Under the pieces are notes generated by a model. It did no database searches and had not been told where the DNA came from. It saw only the letters and a list, made by a program, of their open reading frames with translations. This document shows, piece by piece, positions 17,469-25,524 of a stretch of DNA of 64,000 bases. The stretch lies in contig NZ_CP071139.1 in assembly GCF_017639205.1 (NCBI RefSeq), forward strand, positions 1,736,001 to 1,800,000, given 5' to 3'. Positions within the stretch are counted from its first letter, which is position 1, and the number at the start of each line of letters is the position of its first letter. The stretch comes from Streptomyces nojiriensis (lineage in GTDB: Bacteria > Actinomycetota > Actinomycetes > Streptomycetales > Streptomycetaceae). A program made the position numbers and the translations under genes.

Positions 17469-19019
17469 TCAGCCGCCCCCGCACAGCGGATCGGTCACGG
17501 GCGGTTCCGGCTGGGGCGTGGACATCGGGACCGAGGGCGGTGGAACGAGGGCGTTCAGCAGGTCCGCACTGTGTTCGTCCTTGATGGCACCGGATGCCTT
17601 GAGCTGGGCCGCCGCCCCCTTGGAGCCCAGCAGCTCGTCGAGCTCGACCAGCTCCGCGGCGCCCATGGTGGACAGCTTTCCGCCGCCGTCGAAGAAGGTC
17701 TTCAACGCGGCGAGCGCGGAAAGCGAAGGCGGCAGGCAGAAGCGCAGGGCGAGCAGCCACCACAGCTGGAAGAGGAACACCACGATCGGCAGGAACATGC
17801 TGAACAGGAAGAACGCCACGATCATGAAGATCTCGAGGGCGAACGTGCAGGTGCGCGGGAGCGTACCGCCCACCGAACCGCCACTCGGGGTGCCACCGCC
17901 GGGGTCGAAGGACATCTGCGAGCCGGGCGGGCTGGTGATGGCGACACCGCCCGGCCCGGGGGACGTGCCGGCCCGGGCGGCGACCGCCCGCAGATCGGGC
18001 AGGGTCAGCGAGATCCTGCGGTTCTTGGTGCCCTCCGGGTCGAAGAAGGGAGCCAGCCGGAAGGGCTCGGTCGGTTCGCTCCACGAAGTCTGCCGGGGGC
18101 AGTGCTCGTGGCCCGGTCGAGGGGCGCGGCGGACGAAGCAGAGCGCTTCGTAGATGTGGTGCTCGTCCAGCTTCGGGACTCCGAAGTCGTCGTGCTCGCC
18201 CGACGAGGTGGGTACCACCCCGAACCACAGCGACCGCTCGGGCGGCGCTCCCTCCGGGCAGCCGCCGGATCGGGACGGCAGACGCCACATCGGCAGCTCC
18301 TGCTCCTGGTCCTCGGGGCGGTCCTTCGGCGGGCGTGTGCCGAGCGCGCGCCACTGTCCGCCGGCCGCTCCGGCCATCCATGCCTGGGTCTCCGTCTCCA
18401 GGCCCACCTGGTCGAGCAGTTCGCGGTGGGCCGTCTCGAAGCGCAGCCGGTGCGCGATGTCGGCCCACAGGACGTCCTCGACCTCCGACCCGTGGACGCG
18501 CCGGTCCCGGCCACCGTCGCGCTGGGCGGCGAGCAGGTCCGAGGTCAGCTGGTGGGCGAGCTTGCGCAGGACGCCCGGTTGCGCGGTCATCTCCACCCGG
18601 CGGCGGCGCATCACGAAGCCCACCTCCAGCCCGTCGGCGGACTGCGGCCGCGGCAGGCCGGGCCGGTCGCAGAACAGCTCGACGACGAGCCCGTAGAAGC
18701 GCTCGTGGCTGGGCTGGTAGAGCTTGCGCAGCCGGGTGCGGACCAGCTGGTGGGTGGCGAAGCGGGCACGGCCCGAGCCGCGGTCCGCGAGGGGCACGGG
18801 CACCGCGTACGACCAGACGTCCTCGGTGCCGTCGAACCGCAGCGACTGACGCGGATCCGACACCAGCCCGCGAACGAACTCGGCGGAGTCGTACTTCTGG
18901 AGCGCCGGTGTCCGCGCCCGGGGGTCGAACCGGTCGAACCCCCCGCGCTCGCAGACGTACCAGGGGGCGAGCACCTTGAAGCCGTGCCCGGGGACCGGGG
19001 CGTCGCCCGCGGGGCTCAC
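17469..19019 (-). CDS. eCIS-operon protein with a C-terminal hydrophobic membrane segment
   Basis: 516 aa, starting at GTG 19019 in a GTGA overlap with the spike gene's stop. The first ~330 residues are a soluble, charged domain without a motif I recognise (FVRGLVSDPRQSLRFDG, GLEVGFVMRRRRVEMTAQPG). Residues ~394-431 form a very hydrophobic run (begins ALEIFMIVAFFLFSMFLPI), long enough for one long or two short membrane helices. A polar tail of ~85 residues follows. No signal peptide is seen. Membrane attachment of the particle would fit with what is known for the Streptomyces eCIS membrane protein CisA, but the likeness here is one of layout only. Confidence 0.75.
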   Translation of the reverse strand: MSPAGDAPVPGHGFKVLAPWYVCERGGFDRFDPRARTPALQKYDSAEFVRGLVSDPRQSLRFDGTEDVWSYAVPVPLADRGSGRARFATHQLVRTRLRKLYQPSHERFYGLVVELFCDRPGLPRPQSADGLEVGFVMRRRRVEMTAQPGVLRKLAHQLTSDLLAAQRDGGRDRRVHGSEVEDVLWADIAHRLRFETAHRELLDQVGLETETQAWMAGAAGGQWRALGTRPPKDRPEDQEQELPMWRLPSRSGGCPEGAPPERSLWFGVVPTSSGEHDDFGVPKLDEHHIYEALCFVRRAPRPGHEHCPRQTSWSEPTEPFRLAPFFDPEGTKNRRISLTLPDLRAVAARAGTSPGPGGVAITSPPGSQMSFDPGGGTPSGGSVGGTLPRTCTFALEIFMIVAFFLFSMFLPIVVFLFQLWWLLALRFCLPPSLSALAALKTFFDGGGKLSTMGAAELVELDELLGSKGAAAQLKASGAIKDEHSADLLNALVPPPSVPMSTPQPEPPVTDPLCGGG

Positions 19020-19681
19020 CAGATGTTCCCGGCGCCGGGGGTGTAGGCGGGCGAGATCACCATTTGCTCCGTGACCAGGGTTCCGCACTTCACCAGGCCG
19101 CTGAAGGTGGACAGCGGTGCGTTCACGGTCACCATGGGTGCCTTCACGTCGACGGACACGTTCGCCTGGATCTCGATCGAGGTCGGCGTCAACCGGACGA
19201 CACAACCACCGCCGTGATGCACCGTCACCTGCTGGGTGGCGTTGTCCAGGGTCACCTCGTGGCCGGATGCCGTGGTGATCCGGACCTTCTCCGCGCCCGG
19301 GGTATCGTCGAACTGGAGCCGGCTGTCGGCCCGTGACCGCAGCTGCCGCAGGTTGTTGGCGCGCTCGGGCTGGTGGGGCAGTGCGGCCCGGCCGTTCCAG
19401 GCCGCGCCGAGGATGTACGGGCGGCGCGGGTTGCCCGCCTCGAAGGCCACCACGACCTGGCTGTCCACTTCGGGCAGGACGAGCAGGCCTTGGGCGTCGT
19501 CGGCGTACGGGGAACACAGCGTCGCCCAGGCGCGTACGTCGCGGTCGCCCTCCGTGCCCAGCCACGGGAAGCGCACCTCGACCCGGCCGAGCCGCTCGTC
19601 GTCGACGATGTCGGTGACGATCGCCGGATAGACCCCGAAGTAGCCGGGGGCGGAGCCGTCGACCGGAGTCGGCAGGGACAT
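19016..19681 (-). CDS. gpV-like baseplate spike protein (C-terminal half of the Afp8/VgrG-type spike)
   Basis: 221 aa. The N-terminus is the OB-fold of phage baseplate assembly protein V (YPAIVTDIVDDERLGRVEVR, then LPEVDSQVVVAFEAGNPRRP). The C-terminal ~70 residues are short beta repeats of the triple-stranded spike needle (IEIQANVSVDVKAPMVTVNA) ending in PAYTPGAGNIW, a usual end for these spikes. Together with the gpD-like gene directly upstream it makes a split VgrG. ATG 19681 overlaps the upstream stop by one base. No PAAR protein is encoded next to it, so the needle may be bare or sharpened by another protein. Confidence 0.92.
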   Translation of the reverse strand: MSLPTPVDGSAPGYFGVYPAIVTDIVDDERLGRVEVRFPWLGTEGDRDVRAWATLCSPYADDAQGLLVLPEVDSQVVVAFEAGNPRRPYILGAAWNGRAALPHQPERANNLRQLRSRADSRLQFDDTPGAEKVRITTASGHEVTLDNATQQVTVHHGGGCVVRLTPTSIEIQANVSVDVKAPMVTVNAPLSTFSGLVKCGTLVTEQMVISPAYTPGAGNIW

Positions 19682-20766
19682 CACACCGCCTCGTTCAGAC
19701 AGGAGCGTTCGGCGTCGAACCGGGTACGGAAGCCGCGCTCCGGGTCGAACGAGTGCCTGATCCGGGTCACGTGGTAGCCCTCCCCCTCGAAGGGTGCGCC
19801 GACCGAGCGCAGGGTCAGCCGGCTGCCGACGACGAGATCGGGGCTGCCGTTGGTGGTGCCCGCCACGGTGACGAACCGGCGCCCGCGGCGCAGCATTTCG
19901 GCGCGCGCCCACGCCTGCGCCTCCTCCGCGGTGAGCGCGGCCTCCCGGACCCGCAGGCTGGTGCCGGGCCCGAGCGCCCGGGCCAGGAGTCTCGCGCCGA
20001 CCCGGCCGCCCGCCGTCTCGGCCTCGACGACCTCGGGGCCGGCCCGCTCGTCGATGCCCTCGCGCCGGTCGGCGTCGTAGCCGGTGACCGCCACCTCACT
20101 GCGCTGGTGGGCGAGGTCGGCGGCGAACCGTACGGACAGCAGCCGCTCTCCGTACACGAGGGTCTGCGCGTCCGCGCCGCGGCTGCCGCGGGCGCGGAAG
20201 TGCAGGGTGCGGCCGGTGGCCCACAGCTCGGCCTGGACCAGCCGGGCCCGTTCGCGCAGAAAGGCGAGGTCGCTCTGGTTGAGCTGCTGGACGACGTCGT
20301 AGCGGGGGCCGGGTGCGTCCGCGTCCGCGCCGAGCCCGTGCTCGCGGGCCACCTCCTCGGCGATCCCTGCGTCGGTGACCTTGGTGTACGTACGCTGCCT
20401 GCGGGTCATCCGCAGCCGCATGAGCGCGTCCTCCGCGTGCACGAGGACGAGCGGTGGTTCTCCGTCGCCGAGGACGAGCTCCAGTGCGGAGACGACGCCC
20501 TCGAAGACGTAGCGCTGCGCGGACGGCGGGCCGAGTGCGGCCTTGAGGGTGCTGCCCAGGGCGACGGTGGTCCCGTCGAGGTGCAGCAGCCGGTCCTGCG
20601 GGCCCTTCGCCCCGGAGCCGACGGCGAGGAGGTGGGCGCGCAGTGTCCGCAGTCCCTCGACGCCCTCCGCGATCTCAAGGCGTACGCAGTCGCGGGCGAG
20701 GTCCTTGACGAGCATCCCGTCGACCTCGAAGGCCGGCGAGACGGTCGCGGTCGCCGGCTCAGTCAT
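19681..20766 (-). CDS. gpD-like hub protein (phage late control D family; N-terminal half of the Afp8-type spike)
   Basis: 361 aa. Typical gpD features: an N-terminal beta barrel (YVFEGVVSALELVLGDGEPP), the conserved block VVQQLNQSDLAFLRERARLV, and a C-terminal barrel ending in GEGYHVTRIRHSFDPERGFR. It forms the trimeric hub between the tube and the spike. The start ATG 20766 lies inside the 3' end of the 59-aa gene (eight-base overlap). In Afp and PVC this hub is usually fused with the gpV part in one protein; here they are two genes. Confidence 0.92.
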   Translation of the reverse strand: MTEPATATVSPAFEVDGMLVKDLARDCVRLEIAEGVEGLRTLRAHLLAVGSGAKGPQDRLLHLDGTTVALGSTLKAALGPPSAQRYVFEGVVSALELVLGDGEPPLVLVHAEDALMRLRMTRRQRTYTKVTDAGIAEEVAREHGLGADADAPGPRYDVVQQLNQSDLAFLRERARLVQAELWATGRTLHFRARGSRGADAQTLVYGERLLSVRFAADLAHQRSEVAVTGYDADRREGIDERAGPEVVEAETAGGRVGARLLARALGPGTSLRVREAALTAEEAQAWARAEMLRRGRRFVTVAGTTNGSPDLVVGSRLTLRSVGAPFEGEGYHVTRIRHSFDPERGFRTRFDAERSCLNEAV

Positions 20767-20938
20767 CGAAGCCCTCCGCCGCCACGCGGGCGGCGAGCCA
20801 CGCGGCGTGCTCGCACGCCTCCTGGTGGCGCTCGGCGGCGGCGTGGACGCCGCCCGTCCCGCCCGGGCCGCCGCCCGGCGGGCTCGCGCTGCCCGCGGGT
20901 ACGACCTCGGTGTGCAGCTCTCCGATGTACACGCTCAT
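20759..20938 (-). CDS. 59-aa eCIS-operon protein of unknown function
   Basis: A small gene locked into the operon: its ATG (20938) overlaps the stop of the LysM/tube protein by four bases and its own stop overlaps the hub gene by eight. The protein starts MSVYIGELHTEVVPAGS, has a Gly/Pro linker, then a predicted amphipathic helix (HAAAERHQEACEHAAWLAAR). I know no family for it. Coupled position between tube and hub genes suggests a small baseplate or chaperone role. Confidence 0.7.
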   Translation of the reverse strand: MSVYIGELHTEVVPAGSASPPGGGPGGTGGVHAAAERHQEACEHAAWLAARVAAEGFDD

Positions 20939-22440
20939 GTCGGGCCTCCTCGCGGTGTCCGTCCCAGAGTGTTCAGGCCTGCGTCACGGCGGCGTTGCTC
21001 GCAGTCGGCGGCGTACCGGCCGGGAGGGTCCGGGGGCAGTCGTTCCCAGGGCGCGGCGCCGGGGTCGGGGGCCGGGGTCTCCTCGTGCCGGGCCCGGTCG
21101 GCGAGGCTGCGTCCGCCGCCGGCCTCGGCTTCGCCGAGTGTCGCGGCATCGGCGCGGGCCCGCAGGGGTACGCCCTGGCCGTAGCCGACGGAGCGGCGGT
21201 CGGGGCGGCGGAGCGCACCGGGTGGTGCGGCAGGACGTGCGGCCGCCGTCCGGCCAGGGCCGGGCACGGCCGGATAGGGCCCCCGGCCGGGAGCCGCGGT
21301 GGCGGAGTAGGGCCCCGGAGCCGCCGAGGCCGGCATCTCGAACGACTGCCGCGCCCGTGCGGTGGCGAGCTCCACCGCGGCGCCCAGAACCGCGTCCGCC
21401 GAGGCCGCGATCCCCCCTCCGGCGGAGAGCGCGAAACCCGCGAGGGCCGCGTCCGCCCCGGCGCCGTATCCGGAATCCGCCCCCTCCCCCGCCCCGGTGA
21501 CGGACGCGGCCGCAGCCGCGACCGCTCCGCCGCCCGCCGTGACGGCCGGGCCCCGCCCGGGCCGCCCCGACCGGGGATTCACCGGACCGCCGCCCATCCC
21601 CAGGGCGGCGGACAGTCCGCCCACCGAGGTCGCCGCGATGCCGCCCGCGAACCCGGCCGACAGCCGGATCCCGGCCGCGGCCGAGAACCCGGCGGACACT
21701 TCCGCGCCGAGCTGTACGGAGGCCCCCGCGGCCAGGGTCAGCGGGCTGTCGAGCCCGCTCATCGCACCGCGCCACGCCGCCGGGTCGAGGCCCAGCCGGG
21801 ACAGCAACTGCTGGGCGGACTCGCCCTCCTGGGCCTGGACGACCTGCTGCGGCCGCGCCGTTCCCGAGGTGCCCGGCGCCGCCCCCGTCCTCGGGGCGCC
21901 CGGTTCGGTGGCGGACTTGGTGTCCCGGGTGCCGGGGCCCTCGTCATGGGCCTCGTAGGCGAAGTTCTGCTCGACGATGGTCACCCCGACCTTGGCCCGT
22001 AGCGGGGTGCCGTCCGGGGCGAAGTAGTCCAGTTCCTCGTTGACCTGGGTGACGATGCCGTTGTAGCGAAGCGTCCCCCAGACGAACCGGACGACCGGCG
22101 GCGGATCCGCGGCCTTCCCCTTGGGCGGTTCGACGAACTGCCGTACCAGCGCGGTCCAGAGCCGGACGTCGACGTACTGACCGCCGCTGCGCTGCTCCGC
22201 GGTGTCGAATTCCAGGTCGAAGGTGAGGGTCGAGCCCTCTTGGGCGGGATGCTGGCGCTTCTGGGTGCGGGTGGTCGTGCCGCCGCGGTCGGTGTTGTTG
22301 TTCCGGCTGATGCGCAGCGAGACGGGGTTGAACTGCACGGATACGGCAGGGCCGTCGTCGAGCACCCGGGCGGGCTTGTCCTTGCCCTCGGACGGTCCTC
22401 GCCTGAGACGTTGCAGGGTGGCGTGGGCCAGGGCGGTCAT
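20935..22440 (-). CDS. eCIS tube/LysM-type protein (Afp7/Pvc7/Cis7-like) with a long low-complexity tail
   Basis: 501 aa. Residues 1-165 contain the CIS tube-initiator pattern (VSVQFNPVSLRISRNNNTDR; VRFVWGTLRYNGIVTQVNEE), and residues ~200-245 read as a LysM-like module (GESAQQLLSRLGLDPAAWRG ... LAAGASVQL). In Afp, protein 7 links inner tube to the hub. The remaining ~250 residues are Ala/Gly-rich, then Pro/Arg-rich, which is unusual for Afp7 relatives and may be disordered. ATG 22440 overlaps the upstream stop by four bases. Confidence 0.85.
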   Translation of the reverse strand: MTALAHATLQRLRRGPSEGKDKPARVLDDGPAVSVQFNPVSLRISRNNNTDRGGTTTRTQKRQHPAQEGSTLTFDLEFDTAEQRSGGQYVDVRLWTALVRQFVEPPKGKAADPPPVVRFVWGTLRYNGIVTQVNEELDYFAPDGTPLRAKVGVTIVEQNFAYEAHDEGPGTRDTKSATEPGAPRTGAAPGTSGTARPQQVVQAQEGESAQQLLSRLGLDPAAWRGAMSGLDSPLTLAAGASVQLGAEVSAGFSAAAGIRLSAGFAGGIAATSVGGLSAALGMGGGPVNPRSGRPGRGPAVTAGGGAVAAAAASVTGAGEGADSGYGAGADAALAGFALSAGGGIAASADAVLGAAVELATARARQSFEMPASAAPGPYSATAAPGRGPYPAVPGPGRTAAARPAAPPGALRRPDRRSVGYGQGVPLRARADAATLGEAEAGGGRSLADRARHEETPAPDPGAAPWERLPPDPPGRYAADCEQRRRDAGLNTLGRTPRGGPT

Positions 22441-23027
22441 GGCGTCCGCTCCAGACGCAGACCCTCGTGTGCGATGTGCAGTTCCTCCACGGCGATCTCC
22501 CCGGTCTTGGCGTTGAGGGTGGGTCCGGTGATCTTCAGGGGCAGGCCGCGACTGAACTTCCAGTGGGCGACGACCCGCCGGCCGACCGGGTCGAGGACCT
22601 CCACATCGCCGTCGTACCGGGGTGCCGGGGTCCCGCCGCTGACCATGCCGTGCAGCCAGTCCCACAGGCTCGTGTCGGTGCCGGCGCCCGCGGTGGCGAT
22701 GAGCATGCCGCGTTTGAGCACCAGGGGCTGGAGTTTGACCCGTCCGACCCTGCGCACCACCTCGCCGTTGGCCCCGCCCTCCGGGTATTCGCGGAGATCG
22801 GCCTCCAGCCCCAGTCCGGAGCACTCCTGGAAGCCGCCGTCGCCGATCCGTTCGGGGCCGCTGCTCCCGGCCGCGCTTCCCCGGCCGGCGGCGCTCGCCT
22901 CCCGGCGGGCGCCGCCCTCCTGTCCGCTGGTCAGCGGGAGAACGGGCGGGGGCTCGGCCGTACGGCTCGGAAAGCCGCTGCGTCCGATCCGGACCCGGAA
23001 GTTGAAGGCCTGTACGAGCTCGGTCAT
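22437..23027 (-). CDS. Second tail tube protein (T4 gp19-like, Afp5/Pvc5/Cis5-like)
   Basis: 196 aa, of the phage tail tube (gp19-like) family: it opens LVQAFNFRVRIGRSGFPSRT and ends with KITGPTLNAKTGEIAVEELH, matching the end of the main tube protein (PTLTGKGGGEVAMEELHLVA). A ~45-residue Gly/Ala/Ser insertion sits after residue 30. Related proteins form the tube layer touching the baseplate hub. It starts three bases after the second sheath gene. Confidence 0.9.
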   Translation of the reverse strand: MTELVQAFNFRVRIGRSGFPSRTAEPPPVLPLTSGQEGGARREASAAGRGSAAGSSGPERIGDGGFQECSGLGLEADLREYPEGGANGEVVRRVGRVKLQPLVLKRGMLIATAGAGTDTSLWDWLHGMVSGGTPAPRYDGDVEVLDPVGRRVVAHWKFSRGLPLKITGPTLNAKTGEIAVEELHIAHEGLRLERTP

Positions 23028-23030
23028 GGA

Positions 23031-25028
23031 TCACACCACCGTGACGGCGCCGTCGGCGTCCTGCGCGATCCGCAGGACGAGGTACTCCAGGGGTCGCGCG
23101 GGTGCCACGCCGACCTCGGCGACGAGTCGGCCCAGGCCCAGCGACCGGCCGGGGTTGAGGCGTTCGTCGCAGGTCACGAAGAAGGCCTCGTCCTCGCTCT
23201 CGCCGGCGAGCGCGCCGGCGCGGTACAGGCCGCGCAGCAACTCCACGATGGAGCCGCTCAGTTCGGAGCGCAGCCGCGCCGAGTGGGGCTCGAAGGCCAG
23301 TGGCTGGGCCTGCCGGTCCAGGACCAGCCTCAGCATGGTCATCAGCCGGCGGACGCCGAGCTGGCGGTAGTCGGGGTCGTGGGAGAGGGTACGGGCCGAC
23401 GCGAGCCGGAATCCGTCCCGTTCGCCGCGGAAGACGTCGATGTCGAGCAGGTGGAGCTCGTCGTGGTCGGCTTCGCCGATGCGTTCCGCGGAGGTCACGG
23501 CTTCGGCGGCGAGGGCATTGGCGGGGCCCCAGTGCAGACCGAGCCGCCGCTCCCGTTCGGCGATGATTCCCGCCGCGAATGCCGAGGGCGGGACGGACAC
23601 GGCGCGGCGCTGCGGTGCGTCGGGCGCGACCACGCCGAGCCATGGGTGGTAGGCGGCGGTGTACGAGCTGTCGAACCCGGCCCGCCAGCGGGCGACCGCC
23701 CGCACGGGCAGCCCCGGCGGTACGTCGAGCAGGGCCACGAAGCGCCGCTGCCGCTCGGCGAGCGCCGCGAGCCGCTGCTGGCGCCGGACGATCTCGGGCA
23801 GTTGGGTGCCGCTGTCCAGGAGCAGGGCCTGCTGCCGCGGCACGGTGACGGTCATGGGTTCCGGCCGGGGCGGGCACGGTACGAAGACGGGGCTGCCGGG
23901 CCGCGACGGTGTCTCGGTGGTGGTCTCCGGGGCCTCGCTGTGGAACCACAGCAGATCGGGTACGGAGAGCAGCGCGACTTCGGGCACGAGCGCCAGCCGG
24001 TCCATGCCGACCTCCTCCCGGCCCGGATCCTCGGTGCTCTCGCCGCCGCCGATGGGCAGCAGTTCGACCGGGGTCGTCCCGTGGAAGCTGTCGGCGTCGA
24101 TCCCCGCGTAGCGGTCCTCGCCCCCGCGGCCCCGTACGACGGCCGACTCGACGGAGGCGAGGAAGGCGTCGGGCGGCAGCAGGGCCTCGGGCCACTCGCC
24201 GTCCGGGGTGGTGAACAGGGATTCGGCGGCCAGTACGTCGGCGGCGAACCGCGGGTGGGCGCGGTTCAGCCCCAGCCCCGCGAACCGCTCCTGCCGGGGG
24301 TACGCCGGATCCGTGTCGGTGATGGTGACGGTCGCGGTGACGAGTTCGGCGTCCACGTCCACGGACCGGGTTCCCGGTCCGGGCTGCCGGTCGAGCACGG
24401 CGATGCGGCGCCGCAGGCCCGGTGTGTCCTGGCGCACGGCCTGTTCGAGGAGGGAGAAGAAGCCGCCGGCGGGCCCCAGCCCAGGTGCCTGGAGGCGCAG
24501 CAGTGACCCGTCCGGTGGGGTCAGTCCCTCGGGCAGGGTCAGCTCCCGCCCGTGGGCCGTGGCGGTGAAGTGCCCCGCTCCGGTGAAGTCCCAGCGCACC
24601 GAGAGCCGCCCGCCCCAGCTCCCTTCGTCGCGTGCGCGCAGGTGGACGTCGTACGGACGGCCGCTCCCGGAGGCGGCGGCCGGAACGTCCGCCCGGGCCA
24701 GCCGGATCCGGTGCAGCGCGCAGGCCGCCAGGGCGGCGGCGTGCGGGGCGCGCGGGAGCGGTGCCACGCGCAGCACGTGGGCGCGGGCGCCGCCCTGCGC
24801 GAAGAACGCCCGTACCGCGTAGGGCAGCAGCCCGGGCCCCTCGAAACCGCCGAACCTCAGCACGTAGTCGGACCAGCGGTCGACGGCGACCGGCGTGTCG
24901 ACGGGTCCGCGCGGCGCCACGCCGGCGAACCCGGCGATGTCGAGTCGTAGCGGCTGGAAGGCGGGCGGCGGGCGGCGCCCGACCCGGTACACGCCCGGCG
25001 CTCCCAGACGCAGTCCGGCGGGGGTCAC
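23031..25028 (-). CDS. Second, divergent tail sheath protein
   Basis: 665 aa, a tail sheath paralogue. It starts at GTG 25028 (GTGA overlap with the tube gene) with GLRLGAPGVYRVGRR in place of the canonical 'PGVYVEE' opening, and keeps the conserved C-terminal part (SVPPSAFAAGIIAERERRLG, then RLASARTLSHDPDYRQLGVR and EDEAFFVTCDERLNPGRSLG). eCIS clusters often carry more than one sheath gene; the divergent copies make the baseplate-proximal ring. The middle is much expanded relative to the main sheath. Confidence 0.88.
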   Translation of the reverse strand: MTPAGLRLGAPGVYRVGRRPPPAFQPLRLDIAGFAGVAPRGPVDTPVAVDRWSDYVLRFGGFEGPGLLPYAVRAFFAQGGARAHVLRVAPLPRAPHAAALAACALHRIRLARADVPAAASGSGRPYDVHLRARDEGSWGGRLSVRWDFTGAGHFTATAHGRELTLPEGLTPPDGSLLRLQAPGLGPAGGFFSLLEQAVRQDTPGLRRRIAVLDRQPGPGTRSVDVDAELVTATVTITDTDPAYPRQERFAGLGLNRAHPRFAADVLAAESLFTTPDGEWPEALLPPDAFLASVESAVVRGRGGEDRYAGIDADSFHGTTPVELLPIGGGESTEDPGREEVGMDRLALVPEVALLSVPDLLWFHSEAPETTTETPSRPGSPVFVPCPPRPEPMTVTVPRQQALLLDSGTQLPEIVRRQQRLAALAERQRRFVALLDVPPGLPVRAVARWRAGFDSSYTAAYHPWLGVVAPDAPQRRAVSVPPSAFAAGIIAERERRLGLHWGPANALAAEAVTSAERIGEADHDELHLLDIDVFRGERDGFRLASARTLSHDPDYRQLGVRRLMTMLRLVLDRQAQPLAFEPHSARLRSELSGSIVELLRGLYRAGALAGESEDEAFFVTCDERLNPGRSLGLGRLVAEVGVAPARPLEYLVLRIAQDADGAVTVV

Positions 25029-25480
25029 AGCGACAGGAAGTCGATGCGCTCGGCGACGAGGTGGAGTTCCTCCATCGCGACCTCCCCGCCGCCCTTGCCG
25101 GTGAGGGTGGGACCGACCCACTTCTTGGGCTGGGCGGCGCGCAGCACCCAGGAGCAGACCGGCTGGCGGCCCTCGTCGTGCAAGGTCACGGTGACCGTGC
25201 GCGGGTCGAACTCGCCTTCCCGGGTGGCCTTGATCCAGGCGAACAGGCGCAGATCCCCGATGATGCCCCGCTTGAGGGTGACGTCGTTCGTCGAGTTGGT
25301 GTTGGCGATCTTCCGCACGTGGTTCTCCGGGTCGTTGCCGTTGCGGTACTCGGAGAACTTCACCTCGTTGCCGGCTCCGCTGAAGTCCGAGAAACCGCCC
25401 GCGATCTGGTCCTCGCCCCCGGTGTCGCCGAGCTTGACGAGGAAGTTGAAGGCCCCGTAGGGGTTGTTGCGCGTTGCCAT
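25025..25480 (-). CDS. Main inner tube protein (Hcp/gp19-like, Afp1/Pvc1/Cis1-like)
   Basis: 151 aa, the usual length for eCIS tube subunits. It contains NPYGAFNFLVKLGDT at the start, then the family core (GNDPENHVRKIANTNSTNDV, TLKRGIIGDLRLFAWIKATR). It stacks as hexamers to form the tube that is driven out on contraction. The start ATG 25480 has AGGAG seven bases upstream. It sits 43 bases after the sheath gene, the canonical sheath-tube pair. Confidence 0.95.
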   Translation of the reverse strand: MATRNNPYGAFNFLVKLGDTGGEDQIAGGFSDFSGAGNEVKFSEYRNGNDPENHVRKIANTNSTNDVTLKRGIIGDLRLFAWIKATREGEFDPRTVTVTLHDEGRQPVCSWVLRAAQPKKWVGPTLTGKGGGEVAMEELHLVAERIDFLSL

Positions 25481-25524
25481 GGTCCGTCTCCTGATCTCCT
25501 GGGCGGGTGCGCTGCGGGTCCGCG

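Noticed and set aside
17467..18468. Upstream extension of the 1047-aa HExxH protein
   Set aside because: The frame is open but Arg/Ala/Pro-rich and antisense-like to the membrane-segment gene; ATG 17466 fits the operon spacing.
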